From the NCBI GenBank assembly GCA_030435675.1, contig CM059625.1:6262001-6326000 (forward strand): a stretch of 64,000 nt of DNA. The letters are read 5' to 3'. Of the stretch, positions 1 to 12,907 are shown one piece after another; position 1 is the first letter of the stretch; every line of letters starts with the position of its first letter. Source of the stretch: Steinernema hermaphroditum (lineage: Eukaryota; Nematoda; Chromadorea; Rhabditida; Steinernematidae). The translations under genes and the position numbers were made by a program. The notes below the pieces were generated by a model. That model ran no database searches, was not told where the DNA came from, and saw only the letters and a list, made by a program, of their open reading frames with translations.

Positions 1-3000
1 CTCGACGCTTCGGAGGTAGGGGCATCGATCGGAGGAGGGCATCGAGACATATAGACAGATTCCCTGTCTGAAGAGCTGACGCTTCGGACGAAGGGTATCG
101 AGGTTGGGGACTCGACGTATCGGAGGTAGGGCATCGAGACATATAGACAGATTCCCTGTCTGAAGAGCTGACGCTTCGGACGAAGCGTGTCGAGGTTGGG
201 GACTCGACGCATCGGAGGTAGGGCATCGAGACATATAGACAGATTCCCTGTCTGAATAGCTGACGCTTCGGACGAAGGGTATCGAGGTTGGGGACTCGAC
301 GCTTCGAAGGTAGGGCATCGAGGTTGGGGACTCGACGCATCGGAGGTAGGGCATCGAGACATATAGACAGATTCCCTGTCTGAAGAGCTGACGCTTCGGA
401 CGAAGCGTGTCGAGGTTGGCGACTCGAGGCATCGGAGGTAGGGCATCGAGACATATAGACAGATTCCCTGTCTGAAGAGCTGACGCTTCGGACGAAGGGT
501 ATCGAGGTTGGGGACTCGACGCTTCGAAGGTAGGGCATCGAGGTTGGGGAGGGGGTAGGGCATCGAGACATATAGACAGATTCCCTGTCTGAAGAGCTGA
601 CGCTTCGGAACGAAGGGCATCGAGGTTGGGGACTCGACGCTTCGGAGGTAGGGCATCGAGACATATAGACAGATTCCCTGTCTGAATAGCTGACGCTTCG
701 GACGAAGGGTATCGAGGTTGGGGACTCGACGCATCGGAGGTAGGGCATCGAGACATATAGACAGATTCCGTGTCTGAAGAGCTGACGCTTCGGACGAAGG
801 GTATCGAGGTTGGGGACTCGACGCATCGGAGGTAGGGCATCGAGACATATAGACAGATTCCCTGTCTGAAGAGCTGACGCTTCGGACGAAGGGTATCGAG
901 GTTGGGGACTCGACGCATCGGAGGTAGGGCATCGAGACATATAGACAGATTCCCTGTCTGAAGAGCTGACGCTTCGGACGAAGGGTATCGAGGTTGGGGA
1001 CTCGACGCTTCGAAGGTAGGGCATCGAGGTTGGGGACTCGACGCATCGGAGGTAGGGCATCGAGACATATAGACAGATTCCCTGTCTGAATAGCTGACGC
1101 TTCGGACGAAGGGTGTCGAGGTTGGCGACTCGACGCATCGGAGGTAGGGCATCGAGACATATAGACAGATTCCCTGTCTGAAGAGCTGACGCTTCGGACG
1201 AAGGGTATCGAGGTTGGGGACTCGACGCTTCGAAGGTAGGGCATCGAGGTTGGGGACTCGACGCATCGGAGGTAGGGCATCGAGACATATAGACAGATTC
1301 CCTGTCTGAATAGCTGACGCTTCGGACGAAGGGTATCGAGGTTGGGGACTCGACGCATCGGAGGTAGGGCATCGAGACATATAGACAGATTCCCTGTCTG
1401 AAGAGCTGACGCTTCGGACGAAGGGTATCGAGGTTGGGGACTCGACGCATCGAAGGTAGGGCATCGAGACATATAGACAGATTCCCTGTCTGAAGAGCTG
1501 ACGCTTCGGACGAAGGGTATCGAGGTTGGGGACTCGACGCATCGGAGGTAGGGCATCGAGACATATAGACAGATTCCCTGTCTGAAGAGCTGACGCTTCG
1601 GACGAAGGGTATCGAGGTTGGGGACTCGACGCTTCGAAGGTAGGGCATCGAGGTGGGGGTCGACGTCGGAGGAAGGGCATCGAGACATATAGACAGATTC
1701 CCTGTCTGAATAGCTGACGCTTCGGACGAAGGGTATCGAGGTTGGGGACTCGACGCATCGGAGGTAGGGCATCGAGACATATAGACAGATTCCCTGTCTG
1801 AATAGCTGACGCTTCGGACGAAGGGTGTCGAGGTTGGGGACTCGACGCATCGGAGGTAGGGCATCGAGACATATAGACAGATTCCCTGTCTGAAGAGCTG
1901 ACGCTTCGGACGAAGGGTATCGAGGTTGGGGACTCGACGCTTCGAAGGTAGGGCATCGAGGTTGGGGGCTCGACGTACGGAGGTAGGGCATCGAGACATA
2001 TAGACAGATTCCCTGTCTGAAGAGCTGACGCTTCGGACGAAGGGTGTCGAGGTTGGGGACTCGACGCATCGGAGGTAGGGCATCGAGACATATAGACAGA
2101 TTCCCTGTCTGAAGAGCTGACGCTTCGGACGAAGGGTATCGAGGTTGGGGACTCGACGCTTCGAAGGAGTAGGGCATCGAGGTTGGGGACTCGACGCATC
2201 GGAGGTAGGGCATCGAGACATATAGACAGATTCCCTGTCTGAAGAGCTGACGCTTCGGACGAAGGGTATCGAGGTTGGGGACTCGACGCTTCGAAGGTAG
2301 GGCATCGAGACATATAGACAGATTCCCTGTCTGAAGAGCTGACGCTTCGGACGAAGGGTATCGAGGTTGGGGACTCGACGTATCGGAGGTAGGGCATCGA
2401 GACATATAGACAGATTCCCTGTCTGAAGAGCTGACGCTTCGGACGAAGCGTGTCGAGGTTGGGGACTCGACGCATCGGAGGTAGGGCATCGAGACATATA
2501 GACAGATTCCCTGTCTGAAGAGCTGACGCTTCGGACGAAGCGTGTCATCGAGGTTGGGGACTCGACGCATCGGAGGTAGGGCATCGAGACATATAGACAG
2601 ATTCCCTGTCTGAAGAGCTGACGCTTCGGACGAAGCGTATCGAGGTTGGGGACTCGACGCTTCGGAGGTAGGGCATCGAGACATATAGACAGATTCCCTG
2701 TCTGAAGAGCTGACGCTTCGGACGAAGGGTATCGAGGTTGGGGACTCGACGCTTCGAAGGTAGGGCATCGAGACATATAGACAGATTCCCTGTCTGAAGA
2801 GCTGACGCTTCGGACGAAGGGTATCGAGGTTGGGGACTCGAGGCATCGGAGGTAGGGCATCGAGACATATAGACAGATTCCCTGTCTGAAGAGCTGACGC
2901 TTCGGACGAAGGGTATCGAGGTTGGGGACTCGACGCTTCGAAAGAAGGGCATCGAGGTTGGGGACTCGACGCTTCGAAGGTAGGGCATCGAGACATATAG

Positions 3001-6000
3001 ACAGATTCCCTGTCTGAAGAGCTGACGCTTCGGACGAAGCGTACGAGGTTGGGGACTCGACGCTTCGGAGGAAGGGCATCGAGACATATAGACAGATTGT
3101 GCTGGAGAGCTCGACGCTTCGAAAGAAGGGCATCGAGGTTGGGGACTCGACGCTTCGGAGGTAGGGCATCGAGACATATAGACAGATTCCCTGTCTGAAG
3201 AGCTGACGCTTCGGACGAAGGGTATCGAGGTTGGGGACTCGACGCATCGGAGGAAGGGCATCGAGACATATAGACAGATTCCCTGTCTGAATAGCTGACG
3301 CTTCGGACGAAGCGTGTCGAGGTTGGCGACTCGAGGCATCGGAGGTAGGGCATCGAGACATATAGACAGATTCCCTGTCTGAAGAGCTGACGCTTCGGAC
3401 GAAGGGTATCGAGGTTGGGGACTCGACGCTTCGAAGGTAGGGCATCGAGGGGGACGACCGGAGGGGCATCGAGACATATAGACAGATTCCCTGTCTGAAT
3501 AGCTGACGCTTCGGACGAAGGGTATCGAGGTTGGGGACTCGACGCATCGGAGGTAGGGCATCGAGACATATAGACAGATTCCCTGTCTGAAGAGCTGACG
3601 CTTCGGACGAAGGGTATCGAGGTTGGGGACTCGACGCTTCGAAAGTAGGGATCGAGGGGGGACGGGGGGGGCATCGAGGTTGGGGACTCGACGCTTCGGA
3701 GGTAGGGCATCGAGACATATAGACAGATTCCCTGTCTGAAGAGCTGACGCTTCGGACGAAGGGTATCGAGGTTGGGGACTCGACGCTTCGGAGGAAGGGC
3801 ATCGAGACATATAGACAGATTCCCTGTCTGAAGAGCTGACGCTTCGGACGAAGCGTATCGAGGTTGGGGACTCGACGCATCGGAGGTAGGGCATCGAGAC
3901 ATATAGACAGATTCCCTGTCTGAATAGCTGACGCTTCGGACGAAGCGTGGTGGGGACTCGACGCTTCGAAGGTAGGGCATCGAGGTTGGCGACTCGACGC
4001 ATCGGAGGTAGGGCATCGAGACATATAGACAGATTCCCTGTCTGAAGAGCTGACGCTTCGGACGAAGCGTGTCGAGGTTGGGGACTCGACGCATCGGAGG
4101 TAGGGCATCGAGACATATAGACAGATTCCCTGTCTGAAGAGCTGACGCTTCGGACGAAGGGTATCGAGGTTGGGGACTCGACGCTTCGAAGGTAGGGCAT
4201 CGAGGTTGGGGACTCGACGCTTCGGAGGAAGGGCATCGAGACATATAGACAGATTCCCTGTCTGAATAGCTGACGCTTCGGACGAAGGGTGTATCGAGGT
4301 TGGGGACTCGACGCTTCGGAGGTAGGGCATCGAGACATATAGACAGATTCCCTGTCTGAAGAGCTGACGCTTCGGACGAAGCGTGTCGAGGTTGGGGACT
4401 CGACGCATCGGAGGTAGGGCATCGAGACATATAGACAGATTCCCTGTCTGAAGAGCTGACGCTTCGGACGAAGGGTATCGAGGTTGGGGACTCGACGCTT
4501 CGAAAGTAGGGCATCGAGGTTGGGGACTCGACGTATCGGAGGTAGGGCATCGAGGTTGGGGGCTCGACGCTTCGGAGGAAGGGCATCGAGACATATAGAC
4601 AGATTCCCTGTCTGAATAGCTGACGCTTCGGACGAAGCGTGTCGAGGTTGGCAACTCGAGGCATCGGAGGTAGGGCATCGAGACATATAGACAGATTCCC
4701 TGTCTGAAGAGCTGACGCTTCGGACGAAGCGTGTATCGAGGTTGGCGGACTCGACGCATCGGAGGTAGGGCATCGAGACATATAGACAGATTCCCTGTCT
4801 GAAGAGCTGACGCTTCGGACGAAGGGTATCGAGGTTGGGGACTCGACGCTTCGAAAGAAGGGAGGGCATCGAGGTTGGGGACTCGACGCTTCGGAGGAAG
4901 GGCATCGAGACATATAGACAGATTCCCTGTCTGAATAGCTGACGCTTCGGACGAAGCGTGTCGAGGTTGGCAACTCGAGGCATCGGAGGTAGGGCATCGA
5001 GACATATAGACAGATTCCCTGTCTGAAGAGCTGACGCTTCGGACGAAGGGTATCGAGGTTGGGGACTCGACGCTTCGAAAGTAGGGCATCGAGGTTGGGG
5101 ACTCGACGTATCGGAGGTAGGGCATCGAGGTGGGGGCGGGACACTTCGGAGGAAGGGCATCGAGACATATAGACAGATTCCCTGTCTGAATAGCTGACGC
5201 TTCGGACGAAGCGTGTCGAGGTTGGCAACTCGAGGCATCGGAGGTAGGGCATCGAGACATATAGACAGATTCCCTGTCTGAAGAGCTGACGCTTCGGACG
5301 AAGGGTATCGAGGTTGGGGACTCGAGGCATCGGAGGTAGGGCATCGAGACATATAGACAGATTCCCTGTCTGAAGAGCTGACGCTTCGGACGAAGGGTAT
5401 CGAGGTTGGGGACTCGACGCTTCGAAAGTAGGGCATCGAGGTTGGGGACTCGACGCATCGGAGGTAGGGCATCGAGACATATAGACAGATTCCCTGTCTG
5501 AAGAGCTGACGCTTCGGACGAAGGGTATCGAGGTTGGGGACTCGACGCTTCGAAAGTAGGGCATCGAGGTTGGGGACTCGACGCTTCGAAGGTAGGGCAT
5601 CGAGACATATAGACAGATTCCCTGTCTGAAGAGCTGACGCTTCGGACGAAGGGTATCGAGGTTGGGGACTCGACGCTTCGAAGATAGGGCATCGAGGTTG
5701 GGGACTCGACGCATCGGAGGTAGGGCATCGAGACATATAGACAGATTCCCTGTCTGAATAGCTGACGCTTCGGACGAAGCGTGTCGAGGTTGGGGACTCG
5801 AGGCATCGGAGGTAGGGCATCGAGACATATAGACAGATTCCCTGTCTGAAGAGCTGACGCTTCGGACGAAGGGGATCGAGGTTGGGGACTCGACGCTTCG
5901 AAAGTAGGGCATCGAGGTTGGGGACTCGACGCATCGGAGGTAGGGCATCGAGACATATAGACAGATTCCCTGTCTGAAGAGCTGACGCTTCGGACGAAGG

Positions 6001-9000
6001 GTATCGAGGTTGGGGACTCGACGCTTCGAAGATCGAGGTAGGGGACTCGACGCTTCGAAGGTAGGGATCGAGACATATAGACAGATTCCGTGTCTGAAGA
6101 GCTGACGCTTCGGACGAAGGGTATCGAGGTTGGGGACTCGACGCATCGGAGGTAGGGCATCGAGACATATAGACAGATTCCCTGTCTGAAGAGCTGACGC
6201 TTCGGACGAAGGGTATCGAGGTTGGGGACTCGACGCTTCGAAAGTAGGGCATCGAGGTTGGGGACTCGACGTATCGGAGGTAGGGCATCGAGGTTGGGGG
6301 CTCGACGCTTCGGAGGAAGGGCATCGAGACATATAGACAGATTCCCTGTCTGAATAGCTGACGCTTCGGAGGTAGGGCATCGAGACATATAGACAGATTC
6401 CCTGTCTGAATAGCTGACGCTTCGGACGAAGCGTGTCGAGGTTGGCGACTCGAGGCATCGGAGGTAGGGCATCGAGACATATAGACAGATTCCCTGTCTG
6501 AAGAGCTGACGCTTCGGACGAAGGGTATCGAGGTTGGGGACTCGACGCTTCGAAAGTAGGGCATCGAGGTTGGGGACTCGACGTATCAGTAGGGCATCGA
6601 GGTTCGGGGCTCGACGCTTCGGAGGTAGGGCATCGAGACATATAGACAGATTCCCTGTCTGAAGAGCTGACGCTTCGGACGAAGGGTATCGAGGTTGGGG
6701 ACTCGACGCTTCGAAAGTAGGGCATCGAGGTTGGGGACTCGACGCATCGGAGGTAGGGCATCGAGACATATAGACAGATTCCCTGTCTGAATAGCTGACG
6801 CTTCGGACGAAGCGTGTCGAGGTTGGGGACTCGACGCATCGGAGGTAGGGCATCGAGACATATAGACAGATTCCCTGTCTGAATAGCTGACGCTTCGGAC
6901 GAAGCGTGTCGAGGTTGGCGACTCGAGGCATCGGAGGTAGGGCATCGAGACATATAGACAGATTCCCTGTCTGAAGAGCTGACGCTTCGGACGAAGGGTA
7001 TCGAGGTTGGGGACTCGACGCTTCGAAAGTAGGGCATCGAGGTTGGGGACTCGACGTATCGGAGGTAGGGCATCGAGGTTGGGGGCTCGACGCTTCGGAG
7101 GAAGGGCATCGAGACATATAGACAGATTCCCTGTCTGAATAGCTGACGCTTCGGACGAAGCGTGTCGAGGTTGGCAACTCGAGGCATCGGAGGTAGGGCA
7201 TCGAGACATATAGACAGATTCCCTGTCTGAAGAGCTGACGCTTCGGACGAAGGGTATCGAGGTTGGGGACTCGACGCTTCGAAAGTAGGGCATCGAGGTT
7301 GGGGACTCGACGTATCGGAGGTAGGGCATCGAGACATATAGACAGATTCCCTGTCTGAAGAGCTGACGCTTCGGACGAAGGGTGTCGAGGTTGGGGGCTC
7401 GACGCTTCGGAGGAAGGGCATCGAGACATATAGACAGATTCCCTGTCTGAATAGCTGACGCTTCGGACGAAGCGTGTCGAGGTTGGCAACTCGAGGCATC
7501 GGAGGTAGGGCATCGAGACATATAGACAGATTCCCTGTCTGAAGAGCTGACGCTTCGGACGAAGGGTATCGAGGTTGGGGACTCGACGCTTCGAAAGTAG
7601 GGCATCGAGGTTGGGGACTCGACGTATCGGAGGTAGGGCATCGAGGTTGGGGGCTCGACGCTTCGGAGGAAGGGCATCGAGACATATAGACAGATTCCCT
7701 GTCTGAATAGCTGACGCTTCGGACGAAGCGTATCGAGGTTGGGGACTCGACGCATCGGAGGTAGGGCATCGAGACATATAGACAGATTCCCTGTCTGAAT
7801 AGCTGACGCTTCGGACGAAGCGTGTCGAGGTTGGCGACTCGAGGCATCGGAGGTAGGGCATCGAGACATATAGACAGATTCCCTGTCTGAAGAGCTGACG
7901 CTTCGGACGAAGGGTATCGAGGTTGGGGACTCGACGCTTCGAAAGTAGGGCATCGAGGTTGGGGACTCGACGTATCGGAGGTAGGGCATCGAGGTTGGGG
8001 GCTCGACGCTTCGGAGGAAGGGCATCGAGACATATAGACAGATTCCCTGTCTGAATAGCTGACGCTTCGGACGAAGCGTGTCGAGGTTGGCAACTCGAGG
8101 CATCGGAGGTAGGGCATCGAGACATATAGACAGATTCCCTGTCTGAAGAGCTGACGCTTCGGACGAAGGGTATCGAGGTTGGGGACTCGACGCTTCGAAA
8201 GTAGGGCATCGAGGTTGGGGACTCGACGTATCGGAGGTAGGGCATCGAGGTTGGGGGCTCGACGCTTCGGAGGAAGGGCATCGAGACATATAGACAGATT
8301 CCCTGTCTGAATAGCTGACGCTTCGGACGAAGCGTGTCGAGGTTGGCGACTCTAGGGCATCGAGGTTGGGGGCTCGACGCATCGGAGGAAGGGCATCGAG
8401 ACATATAGACAGATTCCCTGTCTGAATAGCTGACGCTTCGGACGAAGCGTGTCGAGGTTGGCAACTCGAGGCATCGGAGGTAGGGCATCGAGACATATAG
8501 ACAGATTCCCTGTCTGAAGAGCTGACGCTTCGGACGAAGCGTGTCGAGGTTGGCGACTCGAGGCATCGGAGGTAGGGCATCGAGACATATAGACAGATTC
8601 CCTGTCTGAAGAGCTGACGCTTCGGACGAAGGGTATCGAGGTTGGGGACTCGACGCTTCGAAAGTAGGGCATCGAGGTTGGGGACTCGACGTATCGGAGG
8701 TAGGGCATCGAGGTTGGGGGCTCGACGCTTCGGAGGAAGGGCATCGAGACATATAGACAGATTCCCTGTCTGAATAGCTGACGCTTCGGACGAAGCGTGT
8801 CGAGGTTGGCAGACTCGAGGCATCGGAGGTAGGGCATCGAGACATATAGACAGATTCCCTGTCTGAAGAGCTGACGCTTCGGACGAAGGGTATCGAGGTT
8901 GGGGACTCGACGCTTCGAAAGTAGGGCATCGAGGTTGGGGACTCGACGCTATCGGAGGTAGGGCATCGAGACATATAGACAGATTCCCTGTCTGAATAGC

Positions 9001-12000
9001 TGACGCTTCGGACGAAGCGTGTCGAGGTTGGCGACTCGAGGCATCGGAGGTAGGGCATCGAGACATATAGACAGATTCCCTGTCTGAAGAGCTGACGCTT
9101 CGGACGAAGGGCATCGAGGTTGGGGACTCGACGCTTCGAAGGTAGGGCATCGAGACATATAGACAGATTCCCTGTCTGAAGAGCTGACGCTTCGGACGAA
9201 GGGTATCGAGGTTGGGGACTCGACGCTTCGAAGATAGGGCATCGAGGTTGGGGGCTCGACGCTTCGGAGGTAGGGCATCGAGACATATAGACAGATTCCC
9301 TGTCTGAAGAGCTGACGCTTCGGACGAAGCGTGTCGAGGTTGGGGACTCGACGCATCGGAGGAAGGGCATCGAGACATATAGACAGATTCCCTGTCTGAA
9401 TAGCTGACGCTTCGGACGAAGCGTGTCGAGGTTGGCAACTCGAGGCATCGGAGGTAGGGCATCGAGACATATAGACAGATTCCCTGTCTGAAGAGCTGAC
9501 GCTTCGGACGAAGGGTATCGAGGTTGGGGACTCGACGCTTCGAAAGTAGGGCATCGAGGTTGGGGACTCGACGTATCGGAGGTAGGGCATCGAGGTTGGG
9601 GGCTCGACGCTTCGGAGGAAGGGCATCGAGACATATAGACAGATTCCCTGTCTGAATAGCTGACGCTTCGGACGAAGCGTGTCGAGGTTGGCAACTCGAG
9701 GCATCGGAGGTAGGGCATCGAGACATATAGACAGATTCCCTGTCTGAAGAGCTGACGCTTCGGACGAAGCGTATCGAGGTTGGCGACTCGACGCATCGGA
9801 GGTAGGGCATCGAGACATATAGACAGATTCCCTGTCTGAAGAGCTGACGCTTCGGACGAAGGGTATCGAGGTTGGGGACTCGACGCTTCGAAGGTAGGGC
9901 ATCGAGGTTGGGGGCTCGACGCTTCGGAGGTAGGGCATCGAGACATATAGACAGATTCCCTGTCTGAATAGCTGACGCTTCGGACGAAGCGTGTCGAGGT
10001 TGGCAACTCGACGCATCGGAGGTAGGGCATCGAGACATATAGACAGATTCCCTGTCTGAATAGCTGACGCTTCGGACGAAGCGTATCGAGGTTGGGGACT
10101 CGACGCATCGGAGGTAGGGCATCGAGACATATAGACAGATTCCCTGTCTGAAGAGCTGACGCTTCGGACGAAGGGTATCGAGGTTGGGGACTCGACGCTT
10201 CGAAAGTAGGGCATCGAGACATATAGACAGATTCCGTGTCTGAAGAGCTGACGCTTCGGACGAAGGGTATCGAGGTTGGGGACTCGACGCTTCGGAGGAA
10301 GGGCATCGAGACATATAGACAGATTCCCTGTCTGAATAGCTGACGCTTCGGACGAAGCGTGTCGAGGTTGGCAACTCGAGGCATCGGAGGTAGGGCATCG
10401 AGACATATAGACAGATTCCCTGTCTGAAGAGCTGACGCTTCGGACGAAGCGTATCGAGGTTGGGGACGACTCGAGTGCATCGAGGTTGGGGACTCGACCG
10501 TAGGTAGGGCATCGAGACATATAGACAGATTCCCTGTCTGAAGAGCTGACGCTTCGGACGAAGGGTATCGAGGTTGGGGACTCGACGCTTCGAAGATAGG
10601 GCATCGAGGTTGGGGACTCGACGCTTCGGAGGTAGGGCATCGAGACATATAGACAGATTCCCTGTCTGAATAGCTGACGCTTCGGACGAAGCGTGTCGAG
10701 GTTGGCAACTCGAGGCATCGGAGGTAGGGCATCGAGACATATAGACAGATTCCCTGTCTGAAGAGCTGACGCTTCGGACGAAGCGTGTCGAGGTTGGCGA
10801 CTCGAGGCATCGGAGGTAGGGCATCGAGACATATAGACAGATTCCCTGTCTGAAGAGCTGACGCTTCGGACGAAGGGTATCGAGGTTGGGGACTCGACGC
10901 TTCGAAAGTAGGGCATCGAGGTTGGGGACTCGACGTATCGGAGGTAGGGCATCGAGGTTGGGGGCTCGACGCTTCGGAGGAAGGGCATCGAGACATATAG
11001 ACAGATTCCCTGTCTGAATAGCTGACGCTTCGGACGAAGCGTGTCGAGGTTGGCAACTCGAGGCATCGGAGGTAGGGCATCGAGACATATAGACAGATTC
11101 CCTGTCTGAAGAGCTGACGCTTCGGACGAAGGGTATCGAGGTTGGGGACTCGACGCTTCGAAAGTAGGGCATCGAGGTTGGGGACTCGACGCTTCGAAGG
11201 TAGGGCATCGAGACATATAGACAGATTCCCTGTCTGAAGAGCTGACGCTTCGGACGAAGGGTATCGAGGTTGGGGACTCGACGCTTCGAAGATAGGGCAT
11301 CGAGGTTGGGGACTCGACGCTTCGAAGGTAGGGCATCGAGACATATAGACAGATTCCCTGTCTGAAGAGCTGACGCTTCGGACGAAGGGTATCGAGGTTG
11401 GGGACTCGACGCTTCGGACGAAGGGTATCGAGGTTGGGGACTCGACGTATCGGAGGTAGGGCATCGAGGTTGGGGGCTCGACGCTTCGGAGGAAGGGCAT
11501 CGAGACATATAGACAGATTCCCTGTCTGAATAGCTGACGCTTCGGACGAAGCGTGTCGAGGTTGGCAACTCGAGGCATCGGAGGTAGGGCATCGAGACAT
11601 ATAGACAGATTCCCTGTCTGAAGAGCTGACGCTTCGGACGAAGCGTGTCGAGGTTGGCGACTCGAGGCATCGGAGGTAGGGCATCGAGACATATAGACAG
11701 ATTCCCTGTCTGAAGAGCTGACGCTTCGGACGAAGGGTATCGAGGTTGGGGACTCGACGCTTCGAAAGTAGGGCATCGAGGTTGGGGACTCGACGTATCG
11801 GAGGTAGGGCATCGAGACATATAGACAGATTCCCTGTCTGAAGAGCTGACGCTTCGGACGAAGGGTATCGAGGTTGGGGACTCGACGCTTCGAAAGTAGG
11901 GCATCGAGGTTGGGGACTCGACGTATCGGAGGTAGGGCATCGAGGTTGGGGGCTCGACACTTCGGAGGAAGGGCATCGAGACATATAGACAGATTCCCTG

Positions 12001-12785
12001 TCTGAATAGCTGACGCTTCGGACGAAGGGTATCGAGGTTGGGGACTCGACGCTTCGAGGATAGGGCATCGAGGTTGGGGACTCGACGCTTCGAAGGTAGG
12101 GCATCGAGACATATAGACAGATTCCCTGTCTGAAGAGCTGACGCTTCGGACGAAGGGTATCGAGGTTGGGGACTCGACGCTTCGAAGGTAGGGCATCGAG
12201 ACATATAGACAGATTCCCTGTCTGAAGAGCTGACGCTTCGGACGAAGGGTATCGAGGTTGGGGACTCGACGCTTCGAAGGTAGGGCATCGAGACATATAG
12301 ACAGATTCCCTGTCTGAAGAGCTGACGCTTCGGACGAAGGGTATCGAGGTTGGGGACTCGACGCATCGAAGGTAGGGCATCGAGACATATAGACAGATTC
12401 CCTGTCTGAAGAGCTGACGCTTCGGACGAAGGGTATCGAGGTTGGGGACTCGACGCTTCGAAGATAGGGCATCGAGGTTGGGGACTCGACGCTTCGAAGG
12501 TAGGGCATCGAGACATATAGACAGATTCCCTGTCTGAAGAGCTGACGCTTCGGACGAAGGGTATCGAGGTTGGGGACTCGACGCTTCGAAGGTAGGGCAT
12601 CGAGACATATAGACAGATTCCCTGTCTGAAGAGCTGACGCTTCGGACGAAGGGTATCGAGGTTGGGGACTCGACGCTTCGAAAGTAGGGCATCGAGGTTG
12701 GGGACTCGACGTATCGGAGGTAGGGCATCGAGGTTGGGGACTCGACGCATCGGAGGTAGGGCATCGAGACATATAGACAGATTCC
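1..12785. repeat. 92-bp satellite array (first block)
   Basis: Tandem array running off the left edge of the window. The monomer is 92 bp, measured between successive GACATATAGACAG starts (46 and 138). A 36-bp sub-unit beginning GGTTGGGGACTCGACG is inserted zero to two extra times per monomer, giving 92, 128 or 164-bp spacing. Each monomer holds two small palindromes: GACAG-ATTCC-CTGTC and CTTCG-GA-CGAAG. Two variant classes are visible, one with GAAGAG...AAGGGTATCGA and one with GAATAG...AAGCGTGTCGAGGTTGGCAACTCGAGG. Small degenerate joints, for example near 3440, 3650 and 10470, mark unequal exchange or assembly collapse. The minus-strand monomer contains no stop codon in any frame, so it yields spurious ORFs of up to 2095 codons; these are not protein genes. 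No unique spacers are present, so this is not a CRISPR array. Confidence 0.97.
6906..8333. repeat. 256-bp higher-order repeat within the satellite
   Basis: The variant junction GTGTCGAGGTTGG recurs at 6906 and 7162 (256 bp) and at 7822, 8078 and 8334 (256 bp each). The step from 7162 to 7474 is 312 bp, which is 256 plus 56, as expected if a 92-bp unit replaced a 36-bp unit. Each 256-bp block equals two 92-bp monomers of different class plus two 36-bp sub-units. The same block order recurs elsewhere in the array, for example around 4650-5250 and 10370-11060. Confidence 0.8.
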
Positions 12786-12907
12786 CTGAGTACCGTTTCC
12801 TCGCTTCTGCTCGCTCGTTCCCGTGAATATCCTCCGTTCGCTCTCGTTTCCCGCCTTTTCCGATCCGAAACAATCAAACAAACTCGCTGCAACCGCTTGC
12901 AGCGATA
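12786..12907 (-). repeat. 122-bp direct repeat, copy 1
   Basis: Identical over 122 bp to 15384-15505. This copy lies at the 3' end of the Gag-protease frame and abuts satellite. It reads in the Gag frame (minus strand) as a segment containing SLFDCFGSEKAGNESERR. The match ends exactly where both copies leave the element, which gives an LTR-like geometry, but it has no TG...CA ends, TATA box or polyadenylation signal. Confidence 0.9.

Noticed and set aside
2545..12873. Minus-strand ORFs of 1339 and 2095 codons
   Set aside because: They are translations of the 92-bp satellite. The repeating 92-residue pattern is three frames of the same monomer, and indels do not matter because all frames are open.
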